Positions 56,210-57,117 of a DNA stretch of 57,117 bases are shown one piece after another. The translations under genes and the position numbers were made by a program. The stretch covers positions 1-57,117 of the forward strand of contig CAIUVD010000253.1 in assembly GCA_903902515.1 (NCBI GenBank), in the 5' to 3' direction. Under the pieces are notes generated by a model. That model had not been told where the DNA came from. It saw nothing but the letters and a program-made list of their open reading frames with translations, and did not search any database. This stretch comes from an uncultured Planctomycetota bacterium (GTDB lineage: Bacteria > Planctomycetota > UBA11346). How positions within the stretch are numbered: position 1 is the stretch's first letter; the number at the start of each line of letters is the position of its first letter.

Positions 56210-57007
56210 ATGAACGACCAAGCCCAACGCCTCCGCGATGCGGTAAAGGCCAGTGGCCCCCGGCTGCCCGCCTTGGCGGTGACCGGCGGCAAGGGTGGAG
56301 TCGGCAAGACCTGCGTGGCGGTCAACCTGGCGGTGCTGCTGGCCAAGGCCGGGCTGAAGCCCCTGCTGGTGGATATCGACCTGGGCCTGGCCAACGCCGA
56401 CATTCTCCTTGGTGTGAATCCCGAAAAAACCCTGGGGGACGTATTGGCCGGGGCGGTGCCCATGACCCAAGCGGTGGCCAAGACTTCCTATGGGCTGGAC
56501 CTCTTGCCGGCGGCCAGCGGGGTCGAGGAATTGGCTCGCCTGACGCCGGAACGTCTGACGGGCCTGATCGACGGCCTCGGCCGCGTGGCGGCGGACTACG
56601 ATCTACTCATCCTCGATACTCCAGCGGGCATCGGCCGCGAAGTCATGGCCAGCCTGGCCGCCGCCAAAATCGTCCTGGTGGTCCTGACCCCGGATCCCAC
56701 GGCCCTGACGGATGCCTACGCCCTGATCAAGGTCCTGGACGCCCAAAGTCCCGGCAAAGACATCCGCATCCTGGTCAACCAGGCCGCCACCGCCCACGAA
56801 GGCCAGGCCGTTTTCGCCCGCCTCCAGGCGGTCGCCCGCAAACACCTGCGCCGGGAACTGACCTACGTCGGCGACCTCCCCCGGGATCCCGCGGTGGTCG
56901 AAAGCGTCCGCCGCCGCAAACCCTTCGCCGCTGGTGTCACGGATAGCCCAGCCCTGGCAGCCCTGCGTCCCATCGCGGCCCGGTTCAAAGGCGAACGCTG
57001 GCGGTAG
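56210..57007 (+). CDS. flhG: MinD-like ATPase FlhG
   Basis: A 265-residue member of the ParA/MinD family that controls flagellar number with FlhF. The deviant Walker A KGGVGKT is at 28-34, followed by VDIDLGLANADILLGV (Asp55, Asp57) and DTPAGIG. The N-terminal 20 residues contain the Gln motif DQAQRLR that stimulates FlhF GTPase in other FlhG proteins. A C-terminal membrane-targeting helix is not obvious. A small 6-bp hairpin and a second copy of the heptamer repeat follow the stop. Confidence 0.93.
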   Translation: MNDQAQRLRDAVKASGPRLPALAVTGGKGGVGKTCVAVNLAVLLAKAGLKPLLVDIDLGLANADILLGVNPEKTLGDVLAGAVPMTQAVAKTSYGLDLLPAASGVEELARLTPERLTGLIDGLGRVAADYDLLILDTPAGIGREVMASLAAAKIVLVVLTPDPTALTDAYALIKVLDAQSPGKDIRILVNQAATAHEGQAVFARLQAVARKHLRRELTYVGDLPRDPAVVESVRRRKPFAAGVTDSPALAALRPIAARFKGERWR

Positions 57008-57022
57008 AGGGCCTTCGGCCCT
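57008..57022 (+). terminator. Short hairpin after flhG
   Basis: AGGGCC-ttc-GGCCCT, a 6-bp stem starting inside the stop region of flhG. No T-run follows, so it is a weak terminator candidate. Confidence 0.4.
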
Positions 57023-57024
57023 GT

Positions 57025-57117
57025 CCGGGGTCCGGGGTCCGGGGTCCGGGGTCAAAGACAGGATCGGTGACGGGTCGTCAACGCCGGTACCATTCCCACG
57101 CCCCGGACTTTACGGGA
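57025..57117. repeat. Heptamer-bounded repeat element, copy 2, cut by window end
   Basis: Four CCGGGGT copies (57025-57052) followed by a core with about 80% identity to copy 1, ending at the window edge within CCCACGCCCCGGACTTTACGGGA. By analogy the ACCCCGG array should follow beyond the window. Confidence 0.72.

Noticed and set aside
52723..56481. A 1252-codon open frame on the minus strand opposite flhA and flhF
   Set aside because: High-GC antisense shadow: flhA and flhF are unmistakable on the plus strand, and the antisense product is low-complexity Gly/Ala/Asp/Gln sequence with no domain.

Overview
The window suggests a high-GC, diderm, flagellated bacterium. Lipid A genes (lpxD and an lpxC-fabZ fusion), outer-membrane-type proteins, and flhA/flhF/flhG support this. 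The LpxC-FabZ fusion, H-X9-DG type pseudopilins and very large secreted polysaccharide lyases together point to the PVC/Planctomycetota neighbourhood. That placement is inference from gene content; no rRNA or tRNA was recognised.

Layout. (1) 1-7.5 kb: two pseudopilin-like genes flank an 1835-residue secreted esterase/alginate lyase with Calx-beta repeats; this stretch is AT-richer than the rest. (2) 8-15 kb: a TetR repressor and a short-chain dehydrogenase share a near-identical operator, followed by an aldo/keto reductase, an SDR-DUF2867 protein, a dicarboxylate-type symporter and a membrane protein whose coding sequence carries a 50-bp palindrome in frame. (3) 15.1-21.7 kb: thiD, then a tightly packed PspA / AAA+ ATPase / membrane coiled-coil / substrate-binding-OmpA operon and an outer-membrane-like protein. 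(4) 21.8-27.5 kb: a 1928-residue secreted beta-helix protein with Ig-like and MBG-like repeats. (5) 27.5-34 kb: a leftward protease-mobA-bioA operon, divergent from a skp-lpxD-lpxC/fabZ lipid A operon. (6) 34-42.4 kb: a second accessory polysaccharide-lyase region (DUF4962/heparinase type and heparinase II/III type) with small companion genes and lower GC. (7) 42.5-49.3 kb: a six-gene, fully overlapping leftward operon (RDD-SpoIIM, membrane protein, DUF4129, DUF4350, MoxR, DUF58). (8) 49.3-57.1 kb: two more RDD proteins, a LysM-like lipoprotein, a methyltransferase, then flhA-flhF-flhG, with a heptamer-bounded repeat element on both sides of flhG.

Two candidate systems stand out. The first is the PspA-AAA+-coiled-coil-SBP/OmpA operon, which looks like an inner-membrane-to-periplasm envelope maintenance machine, with the AAA+ protein as a possible Vps4-like partner of the ESCRT-III-related PspA. 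The second is a shared C-terminal signal (CG[S/A]G, a hydrophobic stretch, then an Arg cluster) on four unrelated secreted proteins, three of them very large, which implies a dedicated sorting/anchoring enzyme that is not in the window.
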